64,000 nt of DNA from Thermoflexus hugenholtzii (GCF_018771565.1 NZ_CP076326.1:2921785-2985784), one strand, 5' to 3'; shown: positions 8,411-19,014, numbered from the stretch's first letter. Made by a program: numbers and translations. Notes: generated by a model from the letters alone, not told the origin.

Positions 8411-9877
8411 ATGGCCTATCGGGACCTGCGGGATTTCCTGCGGCGTCTGGAGGAGGCCGGGGAGCTGGTGCGGATCCGCGCCCCGGTCTCCGCGGAGCTG
8501 GAGATCACGGAGATCGCGGACCGGGTGATGAAGGGCCCGGCAGCGCGCAACAAGGCACTGTGGTTTGAGAACGTGGATGGGAAGGGGATCCCTGTGGTCA
8601 TCAATCTCTTCGGCACCCCGCGCCGGATGGCCTGGGCGCTGGGGGTGGAGGATCTGGAGGACCTCCGGCGGCGGCTGGAGGCGTTGCTGCGCCCGGAGCT
8701 TCCGCAGGGGGTGGGGGAGGCCCTGGAGCGGCTGGGCCAGGTGCTGGGGGCGTTGCGGAGCATCGGCCTGGGCCCCCGGCGGGTCTCCCGCGCGCCCTGT
8801 CAGGAGGTGGTAGAGACCGAGCAGCCCTCCCTGGATCGGTTGCCGATCCTGAAATGCTGGCCGAAAGATGGGGGGCGTTACATCACCCTGGGCCAGGTGA
8901 TCACGCGGGATCCTCGCACCGGCAAGCGCAACGTCGGGCTGTATCGCCTGCAGGTTCACGACGAACGCACCCTGGGCGTGCATTGGCAGATCCATAAAGG
9001 GGGAGCGGAGCACGAGCGGGCCGCCCGGGAGGTGGGGGCGGAGCGCATCCCCATCGCCGTGGCCCTGGGCGGGGATCCGGCCTGCATCTGGGCGGCCAGC
9101 GCGCCTTTGCCGCCGGACATCGACGAATACCTGCTGGCCGGCTGGCTCCGGGGCCGGCCCGTCGAGATGGTCCGCTGCGTCACGCAGCCCCTCGAGGTCC
9201 CGGCTTCGGCCGAGATCGTCATCGAAGGATACATCGATCCTCGGGAGCAGCGGCTGGAGGGTCCCTTCGGCGACCACACCGGTTACTACACGCCTCCTGA
9301 GCCCTTCCCGGTGATGCACATCACCGCCATCACCCATCGGCGGGATCCCATTTATCCCACCACCATCGTAGGGCGCCCGCCCATGGAGGATTACTGGATG
9401 GGCAAGGCCACTGAGCGGCTTTTCCTCCCTCTGGTCCGTCTCTTCCTGCCGGAGGTGGTGGATTACAACATGCCTGCAGAGGGAGTCTTCCACAACCTGG
9501 TGATCGTGAGCATCCGCAAGCGGTTCCCCGGTCACGCCCGCAAGGTGATCTTCGGCCTGTGGGGTCTGGGGTTGCTCAGCCTGGCCAAATGCATCGTGGT
9601 GGTGGATGAGTGGGTGGACGTCCATAACCTCTCCGAGGTGGCTTGGCAGGTTCTGGGGAACGTGGACTGGAAGCGGGACGTGGTGATCGTGGAAGGGCCG
9701 GTGGATCACTTGGATCACGCCGCGCCCCTGCGGGCCTACGGGGGCAAGATCGGCATCGACGCCACAGCCAAGGGTCCGGAGGAAGGGCATCCCCGAGGCT
9801 GGCCGGAGCGCATCGAGATGAGCCCGGAGATCCGGGCCCTGGTCGATCGGCGGTGGGAGGAATACGGACTTGCATGA
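8411..9877 (+). CDS. UbiD-family decarboxylase
   Basis: 488 residues, full length for the prenylated-FMN-dependent UbiD family, which decarboxylates aromatic and alpha,beta-unsaturated acids. Visible family features: YRDLRDFLRRLEEAGEL at the start, NVGLYRLQVHDERTLGVHW, the acidic site EGYIDP..RLEGPFGDHTGYY and DGVR-like C-terminal GIDATAKGPEE. The ATG at 8411 follows GGAGGTGGAGG; the 11 upstream codons were rejected. In respiring bacteria the usual role is ubiquinone or menaquinone synthesis (UbiD, or the futalosine-pathway decarboxylase), but no quinone gene is adjacent, so I do not assign a symbol. Confidence 0.9.
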   Translation: MAYRDLRDFLRRLEEAGELVRIRAPVSAELEITEIADRVMKGPAARNKALWFENVDGKGIPVVINLFGTPRRMAWALGVEDLEDLRRRLEALLRPELPQGVGEALERLGQVLGALRSIGLGPRRVSRAPCQEVVETEQPSLDRLPILKCWPKDGGRYITLGQVITRDPRTGKRNVGLYRLQVHDERTLGVHWQIHKGGAEHERAAREVGAERIPIAVALGGDPACIWAASAPLPPDIDEYLLAGWLRGRPVEMVRCVTQPLEVPASAEIVIEGYIDPREQRLEGPFGDHTGYYTPPEPFPVMHITAITHRRDPIYPTTIVGRPPMEDYWMGKATERLFLPLVRLFLPEVVDYNMPAEGVFHNLVIVSIRKRFPGHARKVIFGLWGLGLLSLAKCIVVVDEWVDVHNLSEVAWQVLGNVDWKRDVVIVEGPVDHLDHAAPLRAYGGKIGIDATAKGPEEGHPRGWPERIEMSPEIRALVDRRWEEYGLA

Positions 9878-9970
9878 AGCATGAAAGGGCACAAGCCTCC
9901 TCGCCCTCTGCGGAAAAGGAAGGAGAGAACCTCAGCGTGATCGCCTTGTATTCCGCAAGGAGGGAGCGCT

Positions 9971-10177
9971 ATGAAGGTGCGATATGATCGGGAGGCGGAC
10001 ATCCTGGCGATCGAATGGCTCCCCGAGGGCGTGATCGACCACGCGGAGCATACGGGCTCTCTGATCGCCCATTTCACGGCCGATGGGCAGCTGGCGCTCC
10101 TGGAGATCCTGGATGCCCGCCGCTTCCTGGCCCAGGTTCTCCAGGCGGCGCTGCAAGGGGAGGGGGTGTTGACGTAG
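9971..10177 (+). CDS. DUF2283 small protein
   Basis: 68 residues. It has the DUF2283 pattern: MKVRYDREADILAIEW at the N-terminus, GSLIAHFTADGQLALLEILDAR in the middle and a short helical C-terminus. AAGGAGGG lies nine bases upstream. The function of the family is unknown; members are often found beside toxin-antitoxin-like small genes, but none is visible here. It is 93 bp after the UbiD-type gene and may be co-transcribed. Confidence 0.85.
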   Translation: MKVRYDREADILAIEWLPEGVIDHAEHTGSLIAHFTADGQLALLEILDARRFLAQVLQAALQGEGVLT

Positions 10178-10280
10178 GGCCCGTCCGCGAATGAGGGCGC
10201 GTCCCGAGAGGCCGGAGATCGAATGGGTGGATTCGCGTTCGATTCGGGGACGACTCCCTATCGCGGGGGCGATCCCACGT

Positions 10281-10313
10281 AAAAACCCGGGGGCGCAGGA
10301 CGCGCCCCCGGGT
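10281..10313 (-). terminator. intrinsic terminator of clpC
   Basis: ACCCGGGGGCGC (10285-10296) pairs with GCGCCCCCGGGT (10302-10313), a perfect 12-bp stem with the loop AGGAC. On the minus strand it is followed by TTTTTACG. It begins nine bases after the clpC stop codon. Confidence 0.88.
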
Positions 10314-10321
10314 GCCATCCC

Positions 10322-12790
<2,469 letters not shown>

Positions 12791-12852
12791 TGCGTCCTCC
12801 TTCCGGCTGACCGCTGAATGTGCCCGGCGAACCCGCAACCGGTTTCACTCTT

Positions 12853-12881
12853 AGTATAACACGCCATCCCTTTCGCCGGTT
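12853..12881 (-). promoter_or_regulatory. promoter of clpC
   Basis: TATACT on the minus strand (12853-12858) is a near-consensus -10. The sequence 17 bases upstream (AACCGG) is a poor -35. It predicts a leader of about 55 bases. I see no clear CIRCE (GCACTC-N9-GAGTGC) or CtsR repeat around it. Confidence 0.45.
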
Positions 12882-12997
12882 AGTTTCAGAAAACGGATTG
12901 CCGCTACTCTAAGCGGTTTCGATCCCCGCGTTGCCATACAACACAATCGCAGGAAGTCGCCTTCGTTAATCCGTCCGCAACGCCTTAGCCGATCCGA

Positions 12998-13045
12998 TGG
13001 GTGTGGAAGGGCGATGCCAAACCCTGCTGCGATGGGCGGAGCGAG
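12998..13045. repeat. dispersed ~45-bp repeat, copy 1
   Basis: The core GCTGCGATGGGCG (13026-13038), with the flanks GTGGAAGGGCG and GAGC, recurs at 50641-50685. Both copies lie just downstream of a minus-strand gene. Confidence 0.5.
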
Positions 13046-13100
13046 GGAGCTGGGGCGCCGGCGGTTCAGGTCGTGTCCTTCCTCCGGCCGGGTAGGGCCT

Positions 13101-14306
13101 TCAGGAAGCTTCCTCCGGTCCCGTCTGCTCGCTGGCCCGGAGGCGCGCCTGAGCCATCTCCCAGTCCAGCATGGCGTATTCGGGGGAAGCGACCCGACGC
13201 AGGCTGAGCGCCAGCCGCCGGTTCTCCGCGTCGATCCGGATCAACCGCACCACCAGCTCCTCCCCTTCCCGCACCACTTCCTTGGGATGGTTCACCCGGT
13301 GCTCGGCCAGCTCCGAGATATGGATCAGGCCCTCCACCTCCGGGAACTCTTTCAGGGCGGCGAAGGCGCCGAAGTTCATCAGGCGGGTGATCACCACCTC
13401 GACTAGCTGCCCCTCTCGCAGGTGGGAGATCGCCTCCTGCCAGGGATCAGGCTCCACCCGTTTGCGGCTCAGGGCGACGCGCTTGCGCTCCCGATCCACC
13501 CCGATGACTTCCACCTCGACTTCCTGGCCTACCGAGAGCACATCCCGGGGATGTCGCACTCGACGCCAGGAGAGCTCGCTGATGTGGATCAGGCCGTCCA
13601 CCCCGCCCAGGTCCACGAAGGCGCCGAAGTCGGTCAGGCTGATGACCCGGCCCTTCACCCGCATCCCGGGCTCCAGGCGCGCCAGGAGCTCCTCCTTTTG
13701 CCGCTTCTGGAGCTCCTTCTGAGCCTCCCGCTCCGAGAGGATCAGCCGGTTGGCCTCCGGGTCTACCTCGATGATGCGAGCCCAGATCTTCTGGCCCACC
13801 CGGCGTTTGAGGCGCTGCTCCACCGGCAGCTTCTCCTCGCCGGGCTCCTGAGGGAGGACCTGGGAAGCCGGGATGAACCCTCGCAGCCGTCCGACCTTCA
13901 CCACCAGCCCTCCCTTGTTGAAACCGCTGACCGTGAGCTCCAGGATCTCCCCGGCCTCCATCAGCTGCCGGGCGCGCTGCCAGTCCTCCTCCATCAGCGC
14001 CCGCTGGAGGGAGAGGAGGATGTTCCCGCTGCGATCCTCCGGGTTCACCACCTGGACCTGGATCACATCCCCCTCGCGGAGCACCTCGCGGATCTCTTTC
14101 GGCATCCGCTCCAGCTCGCGGCCGGTGATCACCCCCTCGGCCTTCATGCCGATGTCCACCAGGATCTCCGTCGGGGTGATCCGGACGATGGTGCCGCGCA
14201 CGATGTCGCCGCGTCGGAGCGAGGGGGGAGATAGCTCCAGCCACTCGCCCATCTCGGCCATGGCGTTGGCGTTTTCGGGGCGATCCTGCCGGATCTCTTC
14301 GCTCAT
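13101..14306 (-). CDS. rpsA: 30S ribosomal protein S1 homologue, four S1 domains
   Basis: 401 residues with four S1 RNA-binding domains, starting near residues 33 (GDIVRGTIVRITPTEILVDI), 120, 205 (GMRVKGRVISLTDFGAFVDL) and 290 (GQLVEVVITRLMNFGAFAAL). The four-domain form is usual outside Proteobacteria, where S1 has six. S1 helps mRNA bind the 30S subunit. The ATG at 14306 is preceded by AGGAG and lies ~50 bases after a good promoter; the longer upstream frame runs through that promoter and was rejected. Confidence 0.92.
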   Translation of the reverse strand: MSEEIRQDRPENANAMAEMGEWLELSPPSLRRGDIVRGTIVRITPTEILVDIGMKAEGVITGRELERMPKEIREVLREGDVIQVQVVNPEDRSGNILLSLQRALMEEDWQRARQLMEAGEILELTVSGFNKGGLVVKVGRLRGFIPASQVLPQEPGEEKLPVEQRLKRRVGQKIWARIIEVDPEANRLILSEREAQKELQKRQKEELLARLEPGMRVKGRVISLTDFGAFVDLGGVDGLIHISELSWRRVRHPRDVLSVGQEVEVEVIGVDRERKRVALSRKRVEPDPWQEAISHLREGQLVEVVITRLMNFGAFAALKEFPEVEGLIHISELAEHRVNHPKEVVREGEELVVRLIRIDAENRRLALSLRRVASPEYAMLDWEMAQARLRASEQTGPEEAS

Positions 14307-14364
14307 CCCACATAACTCCTGACGCAGGGTCAGATCCCATAAGGCCCGGGAAAGGCTTGCCCCA

Positions 14365-14393
14365 ATTATAGCGAGGAGGGTGGGAATCGGCAA
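14365..14393 (-). promoter_or_regulatory. promoter of rpsA
   Basis: On the minus strand, TTGCCG (14388-14393), 17 bases, then a perfect TATAAT (14365-14370). It predicts transcription from about 14358 and a ~50-base leader. Confidence 0.75.
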
Positions 14394-14433
14394 AGGTTCT
14401 TTCAGAAGGCAAGGCCTTGCCGCTGCCGGCCGG

Positions 14434-15234
14434 TCATCCGCGCAGGGAGACCTCGCCGGCGTGGAAGCGCCGCTCGCGCCCATCCGGGAGGCGCACCCGC
14501 AGCCCGCCCCCCTCATCTACGCCTTCGGCGATCCCTTCGCAGGCCCCCTCCGGGGTCAGGACCCGCACCGGGTGCCCCAGCATGATCAGCGCTGCGGCCC
14601 AGCGCTCCACGAGCCGCGCCCCCGCGTTCCATTCCAGATACAGAGAGGCGAAGGCGCGCAACAGACCTTTGAGAACGGCGAGCCGGGGGATCGGACGGCC
14701 GAGGGTCTGGGACAGGCTTCCCAGGATCTCCCGCAGGTCCGGAGGGATCTCCTCCGGCGAGATGTTGATGTTGATCCCGATCCCGATCACCGCGAAGGCC
14801 GGAGGAAACGCTTCGACCAGGATGCCGCCGGCCTTCCGCCAGGCCATTAAGGAAGGAACCTCGCCGGTGACGGGGGGGATCATCAGGTCGTTGGGCCATT
14901 TGAGGCCGGCCGGGCAGCCGGTCCCCCGCACGGCCTCCACCGCCGCCAGCCCGGCGACCATCACCAGCTGGGGCCAGTCCGCCACGGGCCGGCGCGGGCG
15001 AACCAGGAGCGAGAGGGCGATGGCGCGCCCCCGGGGGGTCCACCAGGACCGCCCGGCCCGTCCCCGGCCTCGGGTCTGGGCGTCTGCCAGGACGGCCACC
15101 CCCTCCGGCGCGCCCATATCCCCCAGGTCTCGGGCCACATCGTTGGTGGACCCGACCTCGGGATACAGGTAGATCTCCCGGATCCAGGGGATCTCCTCGG
15201 TGAGCCGTCGCACTTCCTCCGGATCCCAGTCCAA
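14434..15234 (-). CDS. birA: biotin--[acetyl-CoA-carboxylase] ligase, monofunctional
   Basis: 266 residues. It activates biotin with ATP and attaches it to the carrier-protein lysine of biotin carboxylases. Signatures: VGSTNDVA, GRGRAGRSWWTPRG (the adenylate loop), LKWPNDL with the conserved lysine, and VIGIGINI. A C-terminal SH3-like domain is present, but the N-terminal DNA-binding domain of repressor-type BirA is absent. I chose the TTG at 15234 because AGGAGGAG lies just upstream and it gives the normal length. A GTG at 15369 would add 45 atypical residues and would overlap the tRNA promoter. Confidence 0.88.
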   Translation of the reverse strand: MDWDPEEVRRLTEEIPWIREIYLYPEVGSTNDVARDLGDMGAPEGVAVLADAQTRGRGRAGRSWWTPRGRAIALSLLVRPRRPVADWPQLVMVAGLAAVEAVRGTGCPAGLKWPNDLMIPPVTGEVPSLMAWRKAGGILVEAFPPAFAVIGIGININISPEEIPPDLREILGSLSQTLGRPIPRLAVLKGLLRAFASLYLEWNAGARLVERWAAALIMLGHPVRVLTPEGACEGIAEGVDEGGGLRVRLPDGRERRFHAGEVSLRG

Positions 15235-15348
15235 GGCTCCTCCTGCCGGCGGACTTTCCGAATGCGCCAGGAGATCCCTCGCCGCTTCGGATTCTCCTCT
15301 CTTCCGGAGGCGAAGGCAAAGCCGGAGCGGGGGATGGGAGACCGGGGA

Positions 15349-15377
15349 TTGCCATGCGGGGTGAAGCACGGTAGAAT
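15349..15377 (+). promoter_or_regulatory. promoter of the tRNA-His/tRNA-Arg unit
   Basis: TTGCCA (15349-15354), a 17-base spacer, then TAGAAT (15372-15377), each five of six to consensus. The predicted start is near 15384, five or six bases before tRNA-His. Confidence 0.8.
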
Positions 15378-15389
15378 ATAAAAGGCGTG

Positions 15390-15462
15390 GAGGGCGTAGC
15401 TCAGCGGTTAGAGCGCCTGACTGTGGATCAGGAGGTCGCGGGTTCGATCCCCGTCGCCCTCC
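15390..15462 (+). tRNA. tRNA-His (GTG)
   Basis: All four arms fold: acceptor GAGGGCG/CGCCCTC, D-stem GCTC/GAGC, anticodon stem CCTGA/TCAGG with loop CTGTGGA, and T-stem GCGGG/CCCGT. Anticodon GTG. A G at 15389 can serve as the encoded G-1 opposite the discriminator C, typical of tRNA-His. CCA is not encoded. Confidence 0.95.
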
Positions 15463-15469
15463 CTGGAGG

Positions 15470-15546
15470 GCCCCCGTAGCTCAACTGGATAGAGCGCTGG
15501 ACTTCGGATCCAGTGGTTGCGCGTTCGAGTCGCGCCGGGGGCGCCA
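15470..15546 (+). tRNA. tRNA-Arg (TCG)
   Basis: Acceptor GCCCCCG/CGGGGGC, D-stem GCTC/GAGC, anticodon stem CTGGA/TCCAG with loop CTTCGGA (anticodon TCG), T-stem GCGCG/CGCGC. The CCA end is encoded (15544-15546), unlike its neighbour, which begins only seven bases upstream. The two are surely co-transcribed. Confidence 0.95.
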
Positions 15547-15553
15547 TCCGGTC

Positions 15554-15590
15554 GGTGTGGGGGCTTCCCTCCCCACGCCGTTTTTGTTTT
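15554..15590 (+). terminator. intrinsic terminator of the tRNA unit
   Basis: GGTGTGGGG (15554-15562) pairs with CCCCACGCC (15571-15579), one G-U, and is followed by GTTTTTGTTTT. It ends the two-tRNA transcript. Confidence 0.88.
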
Positions 15591-15620
15591 CGCTTCGCTG
15601 TGAAGCGGGATTCATCTCCG

Positions 15621-15848
15621 ATGGCACGCGCGCCGGAACCGGTTTCGGATTCCTTCCGCAGGCGCTGGGCTCGACCGGCCCTGGTCCTCAGCGGGGCCGT
15701 GCTGGGCCTGGTGGTGGCGTGGTTGTTCTCCCTGGTATCCGGCATCCCCCTGCCCCTGTGGGAGGCTCTGGCCGCCCTCCTTCTGGGAGCCCTCCTGGGC
15801 TTCTCCGCCAGCCTCCCTACGCCGCCCCGCCCATCCGCGCGGCCGTGA
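15621..15848 (+). CDS. small two-helix membrane protein
   Basis: 75 residues. Two hydrophobic segments (ALVLSGAVLGLVVAWLFSLV and LWEALAALLLGALLGFSASL) are separated by a short polar turn. The N-terminus is basic (RRRWAR) and the C-terminus is Pro-rich. I do not recognise the family; it could be a DUF-type small membrane protein. The ATG at 15621 lies after the tRNA terminator, so longer upstream starts are unlikely. The ribosome site is weak (GCGGGA), so its reality is only moderately supported. Confidence 0.5.
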   Translation: MARAPEPVSDSFRRRWARPALVLSGAVLGLVVAWLFSLVSGIPLPLWEALAALLLGALLGFSASLPTPPRPSARP

Positions 15849-15862
15849 TCCGGGAGGATCCC

Positions 15863-15888
15863 ACAGGCCCTGACCGGGCTCTGTTTCC
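15863..15888. terminator. weak hairpin between convergent genes
   Basis: ACAGGCCC and GGGCTCTGT can pair with one bulge around TGACC, followed on the plus strand by TTCCTC. It lies between the convergent small membrane protein and the ABC permease. Confidence 0.35.
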
Positions 15889-16737
15889 TCAGTAGCCGGT
15901 CTCCCGATCGATGGCCCCGTGCTGCCGGGCCCGGCCCTCTGCGAAGCGGTAGAAGCCGAAGCCGAGGATCAGCGACAGGAGGGCCATCCCGCTCAGCGCT
16001 CCCAGCAGCTGGGCGTCCGACCATCCGGCGAAAGTGGGAAAACGGAAGGCGGAGGGGCCCAGCAGCGCCCGGCGGACGCTCTCCAGCCAGTAGGTGAGGG
16101 GAAGGCCGTAGCCCAGCGGCCGCAGGAAAGGCGGGAGGACCTCCAGGGGGAACACCGCGCCGCAGAAGAGATACAGCGCCCCGGCCACCGCCTCGCCGAT
16201 CACCCAGACGTGACGGGCGGCCAGCAGGGTCGCCCCGGCCAGACCCACCCCCAGCCCGATCATCGCCAGCATCCCCAGGGCCATCGCGAGGAGGAAAACC
16301 CCCGCGCCCGCGGCCGAGGGCCGGAGGGGAAGCCCGAAGGCCAAAACCCCGAACAGCAGAGTGATGGCCACGGCGATGGTCCCGGTGGCCATCCGCGCCA
16401 TCCCCCGACCCACCAGATACGCCTCCGGCGGGATCGGGGCGATGTAGAAGTATTTGAGGATCCCGTATTCCTCGCGGTCGATGATCAGGACCTGGCTGAT
16501 CCCCGTGAGGACCGCTCCCACGTAGATGTAAAAGGCGTTCCCGAGATAGAGATAGGCGAACATCGGGTGCCCGAAATCCGCCCGGGCCACCACCTTATAC
16601 ATCAGGATCAGGATGAGGACGCTGGCGATGGGCTTGGCGATGGAGTAAACCGTGAACAGAAAGGGATCCGTCCAGTTGGACTCAATCTGCCAGCCCAGCC
16701 ATGCTGCCGTGCGGAGGGTTCGCCAGAGGGTTCGCAT
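15889..16737 (-). CDS. ABC-2 type transporter permease (second subunit)
   Basis: 282 residues with six predicted membrane helices and the ABC-2 layout (cytoplasmic N-terminus, PLTYWLESVRRALLG near the last helices). It starts immediately at the end of the upstream permease with no gap, and the ATPase overlaps that gene, so the three form one exporter: one ATPase and two different permeases. Substrate unknown; DrrA/NodI-like systems export drugs, polysaccharides or lipids. Confidence 0.88.
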   Translation of the reverse strand: MRTLWRTLRTAAWLGWQIESNWTDPFLFTVYSIAKPIASVLILILMYKVVARADFGHPMFAYLYLGNAFYIYVGAVLTGISQVLIIDREEYGILKYFYIAPIPPEAYLVGRGMARMATGTIAVAITLLFGVLAFGLPLRPSAAGAGVFLLAMALGMLAMIGLGVGLAGATLLAARHVWVIGEAVAGALYLFCGAVFPLEVLPPFLRPLGYGLPLTYWLESVRRALLGPSAFRFPTFAGWSDAQLLGALSGMALLSLILGFGFYRFAEGRARQHGAIDRETGY

Positions 16738-17556
16738 TCAGCGCCTCCGTTCGGTGAGCCGACCCTCGCGGCGGGCCAGCCGTTCCATCGCGTTCAGGGC
16801 CCGGTGGGCGGCGAGGAGGAAGATCCCGCTGAGGGCCGCCAGGCCGGCGATCTCGATGCCGACGGGGAACAGGCCGCTGGCGGCCTGCGGGAAAAGCAGC
16901 TGCCGCATGGCGTCCAGGCCCAGGGTGAGGGGGATGAGGGAGGCCAGGGCGCCCACCCAGAACCCCAGGGCCCGGATGGGGAAGTAGAACCCGGAGAGCA
17001 GATAGATGGGCTCCTGGAGCAGGTTGGAGAGGTGCCAGGCCTCTCGACCCCACATCAGGAAGAGAGACGCCAGCAGCATCCCCAGCCCATAGAGCGCCAG
17101 GAGGGTGAGCAGAAAGGTCCCAATCAGGGCCAGGGGATCCGCCGGCGCGTAACGCACGCCGAAGAGGAGGGACCCTGCCAGCACGATCACCGAGGCCCGG
17201 AGGGTGGTGGCCAGCATCCCCCCCAGGGCCATGCCGGCCAGGATCCCCATCATCGGGCCCGGCGCGATGATGAAAAGGGGGAGGTTCCCGGATTCTTTCT
17301 CCCAGTAGAGCTGGCTGGACATGGACCATAGGACGTTGAGCCAGAAGGCGGTCATGGCCCCGCCCAGGATCACGAACCCGATATAGGCCTCAGGGGCCTG
17401 AAGAGCCCGGTAGATGAACACATAGGCGGAGGTGCCCAGGAGCGGCAACCCCACGTCGATGAGCACCCAGCTGGGCTCCCGGTTCTGGCCGACGATGCGC
17501 GGATACGCCCGCGCGATCATCGTCCGCAGGAAGAGGATGACGGCCTCCCGGCTCAT
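16738..17556 (-). CDS. ABC-2 type transporter permease (first subunit)
   Basis: 272 residues, six predicted helices, with the family segment LSGFYFPIRALGFWVGALASLIPLT between helices 4 and 5. The ATG at 17556 overlaps the ATPase stop as ATGA, and its first residues are the ordinary cytoplasmic helix. The frame is open for 106 more codons upstream, but this is the shadow of the ATPase gene. Confidence 0.88.
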   Translation of the reverse strand: MSREAVILFLRTMIARAYPRIVGQNREPSWVLIDVGLPLLGTSAYVFIYRALQAPEAYIGFVILGGAMTAFWLNVLWSMSSQLYWEKESGNLPLFIIAPGPMMGILAGMALGGMLATTLRASVIVLAGSLLFGVRYAPADPLALIGTFLLTLLALYGLGMLLASLFLMWGREAWHLSNLLQEPIYLLSGFYFPIRALGFWVGALASLIPLTLGLDAMRQLLFPQAASGLFPVGIEIAGLAALSGIFLLAAHRALNAMERLARREGRLTERRR

Positions 17557-18569
17557 TCGGGCTCCTCCTCCTCGGCCTCGGAGAGCCCGCGGCCCACCAG
17601 GCGGACGAACACATCCTCCAGGGTGGGCTCGCGCTTGCGCAGGGCCAGGATGTGGGCGCCGTGAGCGGTCAGGGCGGAGATGACCGGCCCGATCGCCCCT
17701 TCCTCTTCCAGGATGAGATCCACCTCCGCCCGCCCGTCCCGAGGCCGGTAATACGCCTGCCGCACGCCCGGGATCCCCTGCAGGGCGGGGAACCATCCTC
17801 CGAGGCCGTCGATCTCCAGGGAGAAGACCGCATCGCGCTGGAGCTGGCGCTTCAGGTTCCCGGGGGCGTCGCACGCCAGGATGCGCCCCCGGTCGATGAT
17901 GGCCACCCGGTCGCAGAGCTCATCGGCCTCCAGCATGTAGTGGGTGGTCAGCAGGATCGTCCGACCCGGCCGCTCCCGGATCCACTCCCGGATGAAGAAG
18001 CGGATCTGTCGGGCGGCGTTGACGTCCAGCCCCAGGGTCGGCTCGTCCAGAAACAGGATCTGCGGGTCGGTCAGGAACCCCCGGATGATGTTGACCTTCT
18101 GCCGCAGCCCGGTGGAGAGATCTGACATCTTGGAGTCCCCCCGATCCCGCAGGCCGAACCGCTCCAGGAGCTCCTCGATGCGCCGGCGGGCGGTTCGGTT
18201 GTCCAGGCCGTAGAACTGGGAGAACATCCACAGGTTCTCCCGCACGGTGAGCAGCCCGTAACCGCAGGACTCCCCACCGGCCACCATGTTGATGCGGCGG
18301 CGGATCGCCTCGGGCTGGGCCACGACGTCGTAGCCGGCGACCCACGCCCGCCCGGAGGTGGGCAGGAGCAGCGTGGTGAGGATCTTGATCAGCGTGGTCT
18401 TCCCGGCCCCGTTGGGACCCAGCAGCCCGAACAGTTCCCCGGGATGGATCTCCAGGTCGACCTCATGCAGGGCCACCCGCTCCTGAGGAGGTTGCCCCCG
18501 CCGGCGGGAGACCCGGTAAACCCGGGTCAGGCGCTCGGTGCGCACCGCTGGAACCGCTCGATCTTCCAT
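17553..18569 (-). CDS. ABC-2 type transporter ATP-binding protein
   Basis: 338 residues. Walker A GPNGAGKT, a variant signature LSTGLRQK instead of LSGGQ, Walker B ILFLDEPT and the switch histidine in LLTTHYMLEADEL. The C-terminal ~90 residues are the DrrA-type regulatory tail, ending in an acidic EAEEEEPE. It powers the two permeases encoded directly downstream. Confidence 0.92.
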   Translation of the reverse strand: MEDRAVPAVRTERLTRVYRVSRRRGQPPQERVALHEVDLEIHPGELFGLLGPNGAGKTTLIKILTTLLLPTSGRAWVAGYDVVAQPEAIRRRINMVAGGESCGYGLLTVRENLWMFSQFYGLDNRTARRRIEELLERFGLRDRGDSKMSDLSTGLRQKVNIIRGFLTDPQILFLDEPTLGLDVNAARQIRFFIREWIRERPGRTILLTTHYMLEADELCDRVAIIDRGRILACDAPGNLKRQLQRDAVFSLEIDGLGGWFPALQGIPGVRQAYYRPRDGRAEVDLILEEEGAIGPVISALTAHGAHILALRKREPTLEDVFVRLVGRGLSEAEEEEPE

Positions 18570-18855
18570 GGGCTGAACGCCTCTTCGGTTTCGGGATCCA
18601 GCCTCTCCAGGATGACCGCTCTCATCTCCGGTTTAGTTTACCCCAAATCATGGGGCCGATCCTCTTTCGGAGCGGCACATCCCGGGCGGATCTGCTTATC
18701 CACCTTTGGAAATTACACTTCGGTCTTAGACCCCAACTGCGGGTGCAAGGCATCGGATTTTAAGGGACCATTCGACCGAAACAGTTAAGGAAGTTGGATC
18801 TAAAATCCTTCCTGCGGTAAAATTCGGGCGGGCCGATTGGGGGTCCGTTTCGGCG

Positions 18856-18888
18856 TTGGGGAAACGTCGGGCAAACGTTGGGCAAGCG
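18856..18888 (+). promoter_or_regulatory. three tandem 11-bp operator repeats
   Basis: TTGGGGAAACG, TCGGGCAAACG and TTGGGCAAGCG abut without gaps (consensus TNGGGNAANCG). An 11-bp step places each unit on the same face of the DNA, as in PhoB-type boxes. They end 25 bp before TATATT, the position of an activator site. Confidence 0.55.
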
Positions 18889-18925
18889 TCCAGATCCGAG
18901 GGAGAGGACCCTGTATATTGATAAG

Positions 18926-19002
18926 TGAGCAGCGGGCGGAACCTCTTCTCCTCCTTTTAGCCGAGCGCCGGGGATGGCGGCCCCCGGCGCTTCGCTTTTA
19001 TT
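18926..19002 (+). ncRNA. candidate small RNA with anti-Shine-Dalgarno stretch
   Basis: The predicted start lies seven bases after TATATT. The RNA would contain CTTCTCCTCCTTTT (18944-18957), complementary to strong ribosome binding sites, and end at a 10-bp hairpin followed by TTTT. No coding gene on the plus strand needs this terminator. The hypothesis rests on pattern only; an earlier start near 18830 is also possible. Confidence 0.4.
18964..19002 (+). terminator. orphan intrinsic terminator
   Basis: AGCGCCGGGG (18964-18973) and CCCCGGCGCT (18982-18991) pair perfectly; TCGCTTTTATT follows on the plus strand. Read on the minus strand as a lipA terminator it has no U-tract. Confidence 0.65.
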
Positions 19003-19014
19003 CCGTCCGGCTTT

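Larger units (their letters stand above)
12791..13100. other. intergenic region between clpC and rpsA
   Basis: 310 bp without a gene. It contains the clpC leader and promoter (12853-12881), a small hairpin CCGCT..AGCGG at 12901-12916, and a 45-bp dispersed repeat copy near 12998-13045. No terminator with a U-tract is visible after rpsA. Confidence 0.6.
18570..19014. other. 445-bp intergenic region with candidate small RNA
   Basis: No convincing protein gene. On the plus strand it holds two TAAAAT hexamers (18801-18806, 18818-18823), three adjacent 11-bp direct repeats (18856-18888), a TATATT hexamer (18914-18919) and an intrinsic terminator (18964-19002). A 97-codon frame here has no ribosome site and runs into lipA antisense. 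Confidence 0.6.
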
